This document shows, one piece after another, positions 1 to 10,514 of a stretch of DNA of 64,000 bases (the first letter of the stretch is position 1; the number at the start of each line of letters is the position of its first letter). A model generated the notes under the pieces. It was given only the letters and a program-made list of their open reading frames with translations. It searched no databases and was not told the origin of the DNA. The position numbers and the translations under genes are program-made. The DNA comes from Larix kaempferi (Eukaryota > Streptophyta > Pinopsida > Pinales > Pinaceae). Location of the stretch: assembly GCA_027924585.1 (NCBI GenBank), contig BSBM01000068.1, forward strand, positions 7,608,501 through 7,672,500, in the 5' to 3' direction.

Positions 1-423
1 AGTGTACCACGAGCGTGGTATCTCCTCCAAAGTCTGGACAAAAGCATGAACCCATTCATCTCTGGGTCGCGCTACCCACAATCGTTAGCACTCCATCACA
101 TGATCACCCAGATCAGTTCGACCATCATACTTGCCGGTGTGATAAACCTTAGTATTGCCAAATCGAACCATTATCAACCTTCGACACTGTGACCAATCTT
201 TAATGAATTTCTTATGTGTCACCCACCAGCGTGTTGGAGCAGCCTTCAATGCTTCCTCCAAGGCCAGCAATCGTTGGGGTTCTGAGACCCGTTCTTCAAA
301 TTCCGCCAAAACGTTAGTGAGGTCAAGAAACCCGTCATAGATAGGCAGTGTGACTGTTTCTGTCGCAACCCAACATAAGGATTGCGTAACTAAGCCACAT
401 TTGTGAAACGGTACTTCATGCAT
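1..423 (-). pseudogene. Gypsy-1 W-rich gag-like domain, partial
   Basis: The longest open piece is 112 residues at 85-423, and the same frame appears to continue toward base 1. It contains APTRWWVTHKKFIKDW, then CRRLIMVRFG, then a YDGRTDLGDH motif, and near the edge PRDEWVHAFVQTLEEIP. This W-x-T-H, C-R-R and D-E-W-x-H-x-F-V-x-T-L pattern resembles the gag-like capsid region of some plant Gypsy elements. It lies downstream of the protease segment, an unusual place for a gag domain. It is truncated by the window edge. The family match is from memory, so confidence is moderate. Confidence 0.45.
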
Positions 424-429
424 CCGGTT

Positions 430-1010
430 CTACCAGTGCTCTAATGCATCATCAGAGTTGGAAGACGCAGAACTCTCGCTACGCCACTCCAGCTCACCAT
501 GGATCGTGGGATGAATATAGTCCTCAAAAATATTAAATGCATGATCCCAGCCAGTGTGATCGTCATCTTTGACAGGCTCAACATATCGGTGTCCTTCAGT
601 CGGATCCAACGGAGCGATGACTCGAAAATCGCGATTCTCAAAAGTAATCATACGCTTCTTGAAGTTGATTACAGCTCCACTGTCGTTAGCCCATCCTATC
701 CCCAATAGCGCATGATAGGAGCTTCCTCCATAAACTACTTCAATGACATCAAAATCAACATAAGTCTTCATGCCCTAAATCTCAATCATGAGCTGCGGAA
801 CCTGCCCAATCGGTGTAACCTTCGAATGGTTAGCCAATTGGAGCTGCACAGGAGACCAGCTCAATGGGGGACTCCCCATCTTCTGCCATGCCTACTTGGT
901 TAAGATGTTAACATCCGAACCAAGATCAAGAATAACCGAATCAACATCGTAGTCGCCGATCCTAATGTTGATTCGCATTTCCTTGCCAGTCTTCCGTCGC
1001 TGTAAGGAGT
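430..1010 (-). pseudogene. Gypsy-1 retropepsin-like protease, broken
   Basis: Reading the minus strand from about 950 gives VILDLGSDVNILTK, the aspartic-protease active-site pattern of plant Ty3 elements (D-L-G-S in place of D-S/T-G). It is followed after stops by YHALLGIGWANDS and GAVINFKKRMITF, the typical second half of the fold with the flap and the L-L-G-x-x-W turn. The reading frame is interrupted near 778 and 895. The enzyme would normally cleave the Gag-Pol polyprotein inside the virus-like particle. The open part after the break is 113 residues (430-771). This copy cannot make a whole protein. Confidence 0.65.
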
Positions 1011-1584
1011 TTACTGCTGACTCCTGCCATCCTTTCGAAAATCACTGCAACCATCCTTGAATCTCAACCAGGGCAGCCGGGTCTCATGCCAATGATAGAG
1101 AGCTTTCAAGGAATTGTTTTAATATCCCTAGTGGTGGTCAATCAGCGTCTGATGTGGCATCAAAGACAGGCGGTATATCGCAAATAACAGCCTTACCATG
1201 ATCTTTCCAGGAACGTCTCCTGCTCCGCATCAATGTCAAAATTTACCGTCTTCTGACCAGCCAAGTGAATGAGTGGTCGTGAACCATCTTCCCCAGTTGT
1301 CTTACCTCCACAAGTAACAATAGCCACCAAAGCATCTTGTGGTAGCGGTTTTGCGGAAATAGTCGCAACATTGGCACCCTGTGTTTGGTTCTGCTGCAAG
1401 TTCCCTGGTTGATTTATGTTAGGATTAGCGTTCAACGGTGGTCGCGGGGGCTAGTTCTGTACTGGTTGCTACACCAGGTTCTGTACCAGTTGCTGTACCG
1501 AATTCTATAGATGTAGAGTGTTCCCAGCCTGCCATCTTGCAATCAACTGTGGAGAATTCTTGACTGTATGATCATTACGAGAAC

Positions 1585-1803
1585 AAAACGTACACTAATT
1601 CTGTAGCAATGGGCAGTCGCGCTGATAATGTCCCCATATCGCACAGTGGTAACATTGAACAGGTCCACGACCACCTCGGCCTCCTCCACGACCAAATCCA
1701 CCACCGCATCCGCCCCTGTAGCCTCCCCGATAGCCTCCCTGCTACTGATACTGAGGTTGGTTAAACTGCTACTACATGGGTGCTGGCGGCATCCCTTGCC
1801 CTT
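1585..1803 (-). pseudogene. Gypsy-1 gag zinc knuckle, left copy of flanking duplication
   Basis: On the minus strand, 1612-1654 reads CYHCAIWGHYQRDC, a CX2CX4HX4C zinc knuckle, followed by PLLQN and a stop. It is preceded by an R/G-rich tract encoded by the Gly/Arg-codon repeats at 1660-1740. The whole 219-bp segment is repeated on the far side of the Copia-A array (24334-24555) with point differences and one 3-bp indel (extra TTC near 24436). The left copy ends in CCCTT directly before the first Copia-A LTR. Confidence 0.8.
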
Positions 1804-1868
1804 TGTTGGGAATGTTATATCTCTTCACATGGTGGCTGCATGTACAACACGATCCCTTGCCGAGTAGT
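1804..1868 (+). repeat. Copia-A LTR-a, first 65 bp only
   Basis: It begins TGTTGGGAATG like the other four LTRs and matches them up to the CAGTAGT-like point (here GAGTAGT). The sequence then jumps to a 22-bp scrap of Copia-A reverse-transcriptase code (1869-1890, reading RPDIAH) just before Copia-B1. A deletion of most of the LTR, gag, protease, integrase and RT explains this. The junction has short microhomology (TAG). Confidence 0.85.
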
Positions 1869-1890
1869 AGACCAGATATAGCCCATCCAG

Positions 1891-2539
1891 TGTTAAATTT
1901 TCTGAATTTACTTCAGTATGATCTAGGATCTTAACTGAGAGAACAACATGTACAGCATATCTACAGCATATCAATCATGGAGACAATAATGCAAACACAC
2001 AAGAGACACAAAGATTTACTTGGGGAAAACCATAAAGGTGAAAAACCCCAATAACTTCCTCAGAGATAGATAGAGCAATGATACAACCAACCAAGAGAGA
2101 TAGCCATAACCTAGCAGCAATCCTCCTCCTCCATAAGTGCGCCTCTCCTCCTTGAGAGAATGTGTGAGAAGTGAGTGTGTAAATAGAGTGCCTCCTGCAC
2201 TCTATTTATACTTGACTTGACTTGCCTTTTTACCTAACTCATGTAGGCTCGAACTTTACCACATAACATAATGCTGAGTGGGCCGACCCCCAATAGGGTG
2301 GTCTAATAACCCTTTGACCCACATGGCCGACCCCCAATAGGGTGGTCTAATAACCCTTTGACCCACATGACTTATACAGGGCCGACCCCAAATAAGGTGG
2401 TCTAATAACCCATCAAGTATAAGTTACGACACTTACAATATAAATGACGACACTTCCTTATAGGGGAATAATACCATCTCTATAGGAATACAATATACAT
2501 ATATGTGAAATACATTCCGAAGTTACATATACATCAACA
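1891..2539 (-). repeat. Copia-B1 3' LTR (649 bp)
   Basis: It is bounded by TGTTAAAT on the plus strand and by CATCAACA; on the element's own strand this reads TGTTGATG...TTTAACA. A minus-strand TATA box (TATAAATA) lies at 2203-2210, inside an 11-bp perfect hairpin (2180-2190 and 2198-2208). Two adjacent 44-bp units (2281-2324, 2325-2368) and a partial third (2380-2415) form a minisatellite in U3. A purine-rich tract (GAGGGAG on the minus strand) lies just inside, at 2540 onward. Confidence 0.93.
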
Positions 2540-2779
2540 CTCCCTCTTAACTAGGAAGGTATTTCTCAGCACAGTTCTTCTAGCACAAGTCATCTTCTCT
2601 GGATCATCGTCACTGGATAATCGTCATCGAGTCATCATCATCGTCACTACTGCTGCTATCTCAATCAATCTCTGAATCTACTCGTCATAGGAAGTTCTAC
2701 AGAGCCAGTCCTTTTTCATACTGGATGTAGGCCCACCACCTGCAGGTCTTCATCATCACTGGCCATACTGTGGAATCCT

Positions 2780-3390
2780 CAGGACTTATTACGTGCGTCA
2801 CAAAACCTCGAAAGAGCATCCCAGGATGTTACGGGTACACAACTCCGACCTGTAGGATCTCCCAGGGCGCTATTACATGTGACCCCACCACAAAACCTCG
2901 CAAGAGCATCTCAGGATGTTACGGGTACACAACTCCGACCTGAAATCTCCTAGGGCACAAATTACATGTGGTCCACCACAAAACCTCGCAAGAGCATCTC
3001 AGGATGTTACGGGTACACAACTCCGACCTGAAATCTCCCAGGGCACAAATTACATGTGGTCATGGCAAAACCTCGAAAGAGCATCTCAGGATGTTACGGG
3101 TACACAACTCCGACCTGAAATCTCCCAGGGCCCAAATTACATGCCATAGGACAAAACCTCGCAAGAGCATCTGCCAGATATCCCAGGGCGCTATTATATG
3201 CCATAGGCAAAACCTCGAAAGACTATCTGCAGATCTCCCAGGGCAACGAATTACATGTCCTCCCAGAGCAAAACCTCGAAAGAGCATTTGCCAGATGTCC
3301 CAGGGCACCGAATTACATGCCATAGGCAAAACCTCGAAAGACCATCTGCAAATCTCCCAGGGCAAAGAATTACATGCTCATCTGCACAAC
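2780..3390 (-). repeat. Copia-B1 3'-tail tandem array 1
   Basis: A head-to-tail array: about four units of 87-90 bp (anchors GAGCATC at 2814, 2904, 2992 and 3079), then about four shorter units of about 57-60 bp, each ending in a CCCAGGGC-type motif and carrying an AAAACCTCG motif. Homologous units occur in Copia-B2 at about 60330-60850 with a different copy number. Open frames across it on either strand are repeat shadows, not genes. Confidence 0.85.
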
Positions 3391-3419
3391 CTGATCCACG
3401 GCCATAGAGTATCAACCTG

Positions 3420-4140
3420 ATACTCACCATACATCATCCTGATGTACTCATGATCGTCCTGATCATCATCACTGCAACGTCCTGCTGCATGTCATCTGGA
3501 GCAACATCCTGAAGCTCACCATCCATGATCATCCTGATCATCATCACTGCAACGTCCTGCTGCATGTCATCTGGAGCAACATCCTGAAGCTCACCATCCA
3601 TGATCATCCTGATCATCACTGCAACATCCTGCTGCATGATCCACCTGATCATCAATGCATCTACCTGATGCATACCAAGTATATACCTGATACATATCAT
3701 CATACATGACCCTCCTGATCATCAATGTATCCACCTGATACAAATACATGATACATATCATCATACATGATCCTCCTGATCATACAATGTATCTACCTGA
3801 TGCATACCAAGTATCTACCTGATACATATCATCATACATGATCCTCCTGATCATCAATGTATCCACCTGATACAAATACATGATACATATCATCATACAT
3901 GATCTACCTGATCATACAATGTATCCACCTGATACATATACAGATACATGGTCCACGCATCCAACATGATGCATATACAAAAATACATACACAAAATGAT
4001 CCAACTGATCATATCCAGCATCCACATGATGCGTACATACATACATAAAATGATCCAACTGATCATATCCAGCATCCACATGATGCGTACATACATACAT
4101 AAAATGATCCAACTGATCATATCCAAGCAGAAACTAGAAC
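3420..4140 (-). repeat. Copia-B1 3'-tail tandem array 2
   Basis: A nested array rich in TGATCA palindromes and CATGATC/GATCATC steps. About three 75-bp units run from 3463 to 3690, with longer units built from GATACATATCATCATACATG blocks, then three about 63-bp units (3960-4125) carrying ATGATCCAACTGATCATATC. Copia-B2 carries a shorter version at 59810-60260. Nothing here looks protein coding. Confidence 0.8.
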
Positions 4141-4235
4141 ATCATCCTGATGCTCATCATCCAGCGCTTACATCCATAGCCATGTGAAGGATCCTCCTTC
4201 CAACATGCTTGGAATGGCTTCAGCAAATGTGTCCA

Positions 4236-5512
4236 TCACTTCTTCCTCGAAGTGTCCTTGATCTGAAGAACGCCAAGCCTCTCTCTGAAATACTCGAACT
4301 TCACCCTGGCTAGTGGCTTCGTCAGCACATCTGCAATCTGCTCGTCCGTCGCAACATACAGGAGCTTCACAGCTCCTCTCTGCACCATATCCCTGATATA
4401 GTGATATTTGATCTCTATGTGTTTCGACCTGTCATGAAACACTGGGTTCTCGGACAGCTTCACACAACTCTGGTTATCACAGAAGATACCAATAGCCTCC
4501 AACGGGAGATCAAATAACTCAGACAGTAGCTTCCGTAGCCATAATGCCTCACAACTAGCTGAACAGGCTGCAACATACTCTGCCTCAGCTGTACTCAGTG
4601 CTACGCAGGACTGCTTCCTGCTAAACCAAGAGATCACACCTGATCCCATACTGAAGCAACACCCAGATGTGCTCTTCCTATCTGCAGCACTGCCAGCCCA
4701 ATCTGAATCAACATAACCCTGCAGGTTAAACTTTTGATTCGCCTCATACCTGAGCCCATAATCCACTGTACCCTTCAGGTACCTCAGAACATGCTTTACA
4801 GCAACCAGGTGAACACTCCTCGGATCCATCAGGAACTGGCTCAATGTGTTCACAGCAAAGCAAATGTCTGGTCTTGTGTTCGTCAGGTACATCAAGGACC
4901 CAATCATCTGATGGTACATGGAGACATCAACCGGCTCAGATGAAGCATCACATAGAAGCTTTAGATTCAATGCCATAGGTGTGGCCATAGCCTTGCAGTC
5001 CATCATCCTGAACCTCTTCAGGATATTTTACTGCATACTTCCATTGTCCAAGGAAGATTCTATCTGCACTCTGCCACACCTCCATGTCAAAAACAAATAG
5101 TGCATCATCCCCAAGTTCTTCATCTCGAACTCGGTAGTAAGCTTCCGCTGCGTGTCGGTAATCAATCTATCTTCACCATACCAAGTTCTGCACATATATG
5201 ATTTCCTATCATGTGTCTCAGAACCATCTGGTGCATCTTCTATTTCATCTCAATGCTTCCATCTGCAACATGCTTGATATGATAGTTCTATTTGGAAGTC
5301 ATAACAAACTTCCTTTCACATCTTGGGACCGCATCCCAAACATCGTTCTTCATGATCGACGGATCATGGCATTCTTCCCGTATCCTGGGAACTTCAATAT
5401 CTTCAATAGATAATTTGTTGCTGAACAAATGTTGTAGTTCTTCTTTTGTAGGAGATGGCATACGATCTTTCTTACACAACAAGTTAAATTGCATGATTAG
5501 AAAACATCTCAT
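4236..5512 (-). pseudogene. Copia-B1 reverse transcriptase and RNase H remnant
   Basis: An open frame of 256 residues (4236-5006) covers the RT C-terminus (TPMALNLK, MIGSLMYLTNTRPDICFAVN) and a full RNase H region with YVDSDWAG, DRKSTSGCCF, ALSTAEAEYVA, DNQSCVKLSENP, and a C-terminal ADVLTKPLARVKFEYFRERL. Upstream on the minus strand (5288-5512) is the RT N-terminus (MKNDVWDAVPR). Between them, at about 5175, TWYG joins directly to EDRLI. Copia-B2 has about 40 more residues at that point, including the Y-x-D-D box. Polymerase function is therefore lost although the RNase H frame is open. Confidence 0.85.
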
Positions 5513-8500
5513 AGTTTTCAGAAGAAATTCTTACACATAAAGAAATATGCCATACAGTCATGCAATTATCTTAGCCAATGCTTCAATACAACATTTATCC
5601 ATATCCCGTAACTTTCTAGATGCCTTCCAATCTCTACCAGAACATTGTTAAGAGTGTGCACACCTCCCAACATGTCAGCAAAGAGGTTTCATTCTAGATA
5701 AGTAGCAATGGAATGTTGTACAGTGCCATAGGCCACTTACCCATGTGTATTAGTAGTATACTGTTCATTAATGCAACTATTCTAATATGCACAAGACATA
5801 TCCTAAGTCTAGGAACATGAGCATATTCATCATTGAACAATTTTACTTAAACAAACAAATATGCAAGAAATGATAATTAAAATACTTATCTTTGTTTGTT
5901 CGTTGGGTGGACTCCCTCTGAGTCTTCGTTTCCTTGTAGGAGATGCTGGAGTCCTAATCTGAAGTAGCTTCTTCTACACCTTTATGTTGTGGAATGTAGA
6001 AACATGGTCAACTCCCTTTGAATATCTGCATCCTTGCAGAAACTACTGAAGTGTGCTCCTTTTCTTTATTGCAGGAACAACTGGAGTGTGCTCCTTTGCT
6101 TTATGGCAGGTGCAACTGGAGTGTGCTCCCTCTTGATCTTTGCTTCCTGAATTACCTGTTCTTGAACTCATATTCATCCTTGGTCCCTATGCATGCTTAT
6201 TAGTATCATGATTCATATAAAATCATACATTCATTAGTATACTATTAAAACACAATAATCTCAAGCATGTATACTCATGATCATTTCAATCAGAAATAAT
6301 AAGCATTAGCATTCAAGGTTTATGTAGGATTCTTATGGTTAGTCAAATCATAAGAAACATAACATATCTAAACCTATAATTACTCAAACCTATGACTCTT
6401 CAGGTTAGTTGAATCATCAATCAAGATAAGAGATATAAAATGCATAAAACCCGTGATTATTCAAACCTATACCATCATGATTCTTCTGGTTAGTCATATC
6501 ATCAATTATGGTAAGAAACATAATATGCATACAATCATGATTATTCAAACCTATGACTCTTCAGGAATAATCATTATCAACAACAGTATAAGATTCTAAC
6601 ACAAGGTAGGATTCTAGCTTGATATAGGAAAAACATACCTGGATTAGCATGCTAGCTATTTATGTCTAACATACTCACATGATGTCTTCTTGTTCTTCTT
6701 CAATGACTTGTGCTAGTAACCTATATATATCTCATAGGTTAACTATTACAAAACCAAGTTATACATACCTCGTAAATGGATCTTCTATGAGATCCATGAC
6801 AATGGATGAATCTTTGTCCTCATGTTATCATGATCATATGTTCTTGGACCAGAACATGATTTGTCTTTCTTGGTGTACCTTTCATGTTAGTAGACAACAT
6901 AAACCTCATACAACACCATAATGCATTAGTACAATCATAAGTGTCAACACCCTAACCAATGAATATCTTCTATCATACATTCATAATTTTGTTAAGGTGA
7001 TACGACAAATCTAAAATCAAAATTGTACTAACCGTAATAACATGAAGACAAACATACCATAAACTTAATCATGGACAAATATCGAAACATACCTCGATGA
7101 GTCATACCTGTCGAGATCGCTTGTAATCATCTTATGTAAGGCCTTAGCCTCATCTCCCTCTGAAACAGGAACTTCTTTACTCATGCAGATGATCAATCCA
7201 TCTTCTTCTAGGATTAACCCAATCCACTTGATTTGCAAGAACTGGACCTGGAGCTGGATATGGGTTTGTCAGAGAAACCCCAAAAATTCAAACTTTGAAT
7301 TTCAAACTTTCGAAAGGATAGAAATATGCGCCTTGATGAGCTGATCAAACTGGTATATTCAGAATTTGAAAACTGCAAAGTTTCACTCCTCAATTTTGCC
7401 TTTGAAACTTCCGGATTCACTGGACGTGACCCTGAACTGGGGTTTGATGAAGCCCACTCTTTTTCCCCATCAAAATGTTTGATCCAAATCTCTAAGCTTC
7501 TATTTTTCTGAGGAGCTTCCAGCCGTGGTTACGGATTTCAAAAATTCCCATTTTTACAGAAGCCCTAATTTTTCACTTTTCTGATCAAAGTCCCGAACTA
7601 GGGTCTAATCAAGCCCGGCCTTCTGCCCAACCAAAAATTCTGATATTGGTCTCTAAATTTCTATTTTGATGAGTAGCATCCAGCCGTGGTCTCCGATTAC
7701 AAAAATTCTAACTTTCTCCAAAGCCCTAAATTCCGGAAGCCATGAATGAAGGTACCAAAAAATAATTCTGTTTTGACAGAAATATGTACCTGATTGTTTC
7801 TGATGTAACTCCGAAATTCTTGATCCACAGGGTCTGAAAAAGTTTTCTGAGATATCCTGACCTGTTATCTTTCCATCCTGACAGGTTTGACCTCAATTGG
7901 ATTCTCTGAGAGAGAGTTATGCCAAATGTCGCAACGTGACCTGTTTTGGGATAAAACAGGAGAGCGAACTTGTACGGCGTGCCACGTGTCACTGTTTTAA
8001 CTTCGGCCTCTGAAAAAGTTTTCTGAGATAGCTCAGCCTGTTATCTTTCCATCCTGATAGGTCTGACCTCAATTGGATTCTCTGAGAGAGAGTTATGGCA
8101 AGTGTCGCAACATGACCTGTTTTGGGAAAATACAGGAGAGCGAACTTGTACGGCGTGCCACGTGTCACTGTTTGACCTTCGGCCTCTGAAAAAGTTTTAT
8201 GAGATAGCTCGGCCTGTGTACTACCTGTCACTTTTCATGAAATTTCATTTGGAGCTTCCTAGCCCAAGTTATGACCTTTTTCCCAAGGTCACCTGATTTT
8301 GACTCAGATCTGGAAGAGGCAGAAACCCTATATTGTACAGATCATAAATCACAAACTACAACGAATTAGAGGTTTTCCTTTGGACACAAGGTACCTGGAG
8401 ATTTTAGCTTCGTACTGTAACAATTTCAGATCCGAAAAATTCGCCAAAACAGATTTATAGCGAAAGTGCTACGATGACTGGTTTTTGCTATATCAAGCCC

Positions 8501-8556
8501 TAGCATCGTAAGTGCAACAAGTGTCATACATGCCATATCATGCCTTCTTTCAGGCT
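5513..8556 (-). other. Copia-B1 internal leader, no recognisable gag
   Basis: The 3-kb stretch between primer site and RT. On the minus strand it holds a scrap of integrase (about 5960-6060, reading SFCKDADIQREL), then AT-rich sequence, then a 68-residue open frame (7214-7420) conserved in Copia-B2 (56519-56725) at high identity. Downstream of that frame are three short segments, each ending at a GTATGT-like donor, also conserved in Copia-B2. No Copia gag or CCHC knuckle is visible. It could be degenerate gag or captured host sequence. Confidence 0.5.
7833..8184 (-). repeat. 176-bp tandem duplication in Copia-B1 leader
   Basis: The anchor TCTGAAAAAGTTTT recurs at 7833, 8009 and 8185. Two full units of 176 bp are very similar, followed by a partial third. 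Copia-B2 shows one copy of the matching stretch (about 55910-56110), so the duplication arose within the Copia-B family or in this copy. Confidence 0.85.
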
Positions 8557-8557
8557 A

Positions 8558-8569
8558 GCTCTGATCCCA
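8558..8569 (-). promoter_or_regulatory. Copia-B1 primer-binding site (tRNA-Met type, mutated)
   Basis: On the minus strand the bases directly after the 5' LTR read TGGGATCAGAGC, one substitution from the TGGTATCAGAGC seen in Copia-B2 and standard for plant Copia elements primed by initiator tRNA-Met. Confidence 0.85.
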
Positions 8570-9218
8570 TGTTAAATTTTCTGAATTTACTCCAGTATGA
8601 TCTAGGATCTTAACTGAGAGAACAACATGTACAGCATATCTACAGCATATCAATCATGGAGACAATAATGCAAACACACAAGAGACACAAAGATTTACTT
8701 GGGGAAAACCATAAAGGTGAAAAACCCCAATAACTTCCTCAGAGATAGATAGAGCAATGATACAACCAACCAAGAGAGATAGCCATAACCTAGCAGCAAT
8801 CCTCCTCCTCCATAAGTGCGCCTCTCCTCCTTGAGAGCATGTGTGAGAAGTGAGTGTGTAAATAGAGTGCCTCCTGCACTCTATTTATACTTGACTTGAC
8901 TTGCCTTTTTACCTAACTCATGTAGGCTCGAACTTTACCACATAACATAATGCTGAGTGGGCCGACCCCCAATAGGGTGGTCTAATAACCCTTTGACCCA
9001 CATGGCCGACCCCCAATAGGGTGGTCTAATAACCCTTTGACCCACATGACTTATACAGGGCCGACCCCAAATAAGGTGGTCTAATAACCCATCAAGTATA
9101 AGTTACGACACTTACAATATAAATGACGACACTTCCTTATAGGGGAATAATACCATCTCTATAGGAATACAATATACATATATGTGAAATACATTCCGAA
9201 GTTACATATACATCAACA
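8570..9218 (-). repeat. Copia-B1 5' LTR (649 bp)
   Basis: Same length as the 3' LTR at 1891-2539 and nearly identical; the differences I see are T/C near position 23 and A/C near the GAGAGAATG/GAGAGCATG point. The promoter TATA box is at 8882-8889 on the minus strand. Confidence 0.93.
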
Positions 9219-9834
9219 TCCAGTGGGAGTTTTGAGTAGATACATGTCAAAACTAGGAAAGGAACATTGGACTGCAGTAAAGAGGGTCTTCAGGTATTTG
9301 CGTGGCACTACAGATTTTGCAATCTGCTACCCAGGAAGACCCGATCTAAACAGAGAGATAGATATACAAGGATTTGCTGATGCTAACTGGACTGGAGATC
9401 TTGATCACAGAAGATCTACAAGTGGCTACGTTTTTAATCTATTTGGAGGAGCAATCAGTTGGATGAGTAGAAGACAAGTTGTAGTTGCACTCTCAACTAC
9501 AGAAGCTGAATACATGGCAACTACCCATGCAAGTAAGGAATCTGCATGGTTGCAAAGATTGTGTTCAGGTATTGGTTTTATTTAGAATGCAGTAAAGATT
9601 GTCTGTGATAGCTCAAGTACAATATTTCTGGCAAACAACCCTGCTTATCACTCGAGGACAAAGCACATTGATGTGCAGTACCATTTCGTCAGAGACATGG
9701 TTGAACAAAACAAAGTGTTGCTGGAGAAGGTTGACACTTTGGTAAATGTTGCAGACTCTTTGACAAAGTCTGTGAGTACCCAGAAGTTCTCTTGGTGTAA
9801 AGAGAACATGGGCATTGTTGCCCTGAATTGTTAA
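9219..9834 (+). pseudogene. Copia-A unit 1, RT end and RNase H remnant
   Basis: This continues the RT code cut by Copia-B1 (VGVLSRYMSKLGKEHW) into RNase [36 protein letters not shown], then a TAG at 9583-9585 where units 3 and 4 have a glutamine codon, then the C-terminal region ending at the TAA at 9832-9834. Unit 2 has the same TAG at the same place. Gag, protease, integrase and most of RT are deleted. Confidence 0.9.
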
Positions 9835-9880
9835 AGTCATAAATTTCTCCTGTATGTGAACAGAACAACAAGTGGGAGAA

Positions 9881-10386
9881 TGTTGGGAATGTTATATCTC
9901 TTCACATGGTGGCTGCATGTACAACACGATCCCTTGCCCAGTAGTGATTCACCTGCGCCGGGCGCATCCGTAGGGGAGGGTTAGAGGGGGGAGGTAGCCC
10001 GACAAGGCCCACCCCCTTCGTTTTGGACCGTTAGGCCCCCGGAGTCCGCGCGAAGCTCAAAATGTTTTGGGTTGTTTTTTGCTTTTTCGTGATTTCGACC
10101 CATTGTACTCTATCTAATCCCGGTAAAAGGGATTAGGGTTGTAACCTAATTTTGGGTAAACGAATTAGGGTTTTAGATGCTGTGGAATACCATATATTGT
10201 ATTGTACATGGTTAAATAAACATATAATGAAAAGGAGCAGTGCGGCTCTAAGTTTTGCTGGTTTCTTCCCGGTTAAGGGTTTCCAGGTGAAAATATTAGT
10301 GTTATGTGTGTGCCATTGTGTATTCTCTATTAATGCTTAAGAATCAATATAAGTTTGTACTTCACTATTAAGGTTTAAAACTTACA
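9881..10386 (+). repeat. Copia-A LTR-b (506 bp)
   Basis: Runs TGTTGGGAATG...AAACTTACA and follows the purine tract AAGTGGGAGAA. It serves as 3' LTR of unit 1 and 5' LTR of unit 2. A CG-rich stretch (about 9950-10060) sits in an otherwise AT-rich LTR. It differs from LTR-c by an estimated 5 percent, mostly transitions. Confidence 0.93.
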
Positions 10387-10387
10387 G

Positions 10388-10400
10388 TTGGTATCAGAGC
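10388..10400 (+). promoter_or_regulatory. Copia-A unit 2 primer-binding site
   Basis: TTGGTATCAGAGC, two bases after the LTR end, complementary to the 3' end of initiator tRNA-Met. Unit 3 has TTGGTATCAAAGC at 15054-15066; unit 4 has lost the site. Confidence 0.9.
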
Positions 10401-10514
10401 ATTTTTGGGTTTAGAGGGACGCCTTTGTTTCCGAGGGTTTGGCTCGATCTTGGATTTGTGATAAACCTGGTTTTAGTGGGAGCTTTGCAGTGGTGATTTA
10501 TTTTTCTTTAAAGA

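Larger units (their letters stand above)
1..1803 (-). mobile_element. Ty3/Gypsy element (Gypsy-1), 3' segment
   Basis: This is the downstream part of a minus-strand Ty3/Gypsy retrotransposon that runs off the left edge. Read on the minus strand from 1803 down, it gives a gag zinc knuckle, a linker, a retropepsin-like segment and a W-rich gag-like domain, all broken by stops or shifts. The upstream part of the same element lies at 24334-27422, and the Copia-A array separates the two. The segment 1585-1803 occurs again at 24334-24555. The stretch 1011-1584 holds only a short open frame (1193-1435) with no motif I recognise. Domain identities come from visible motifs; the split is seen directly. 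Confidence 0.8.
1891..9218 (-). mobile_element. Copia-B1, young defective Copia element
   Basis: A complete insertion of 7328 bp in minus orientation. Both LTRs are 649 bp, and the 5-bp target duplication TCCAG (1886-1890 and 9219-9223) is perfect. It sits inside the RT/RNaseH code of the first Copia-A unit, so it is younger than that element. By eye the two LTRs differ at only two positions. The inside holds a primer site, a long leader without recognisable gag, a scrap of integrase (about 5960-6060), RT and RNaseH remnants, and a 1.7-kb repeat-rich 3' tail. The RT segment with the catalytic Y-x-D-D box is missing at about 5175, so the copy cannot have supplied its own enzyme in this form. 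Confidence 0.92.

Noticed and set aside
2916-3420. Overlapping plus-strand open frames with repeated VTGTQLRPEISQG-type residues
   Set aside because: They lie antisense to Copia-B1 in a tandem array; the repetition is that of the DNA unit, in more than one frame, so they are not genes.
3893-4187. Open frames with repeated MDMISWIILCMYV on the minus strand
   Set aside because: Products of a 63-bp tandem repeat; no codon bias or domain, and the frame appears on both strands.
9613-9871. Minus-strand 75- and 60-residue frames, also at 14279, 18946 and 23561
   Set aside because: They recur only because the RNase H code on the plus strand recurs; shadows of Copia-A pol.
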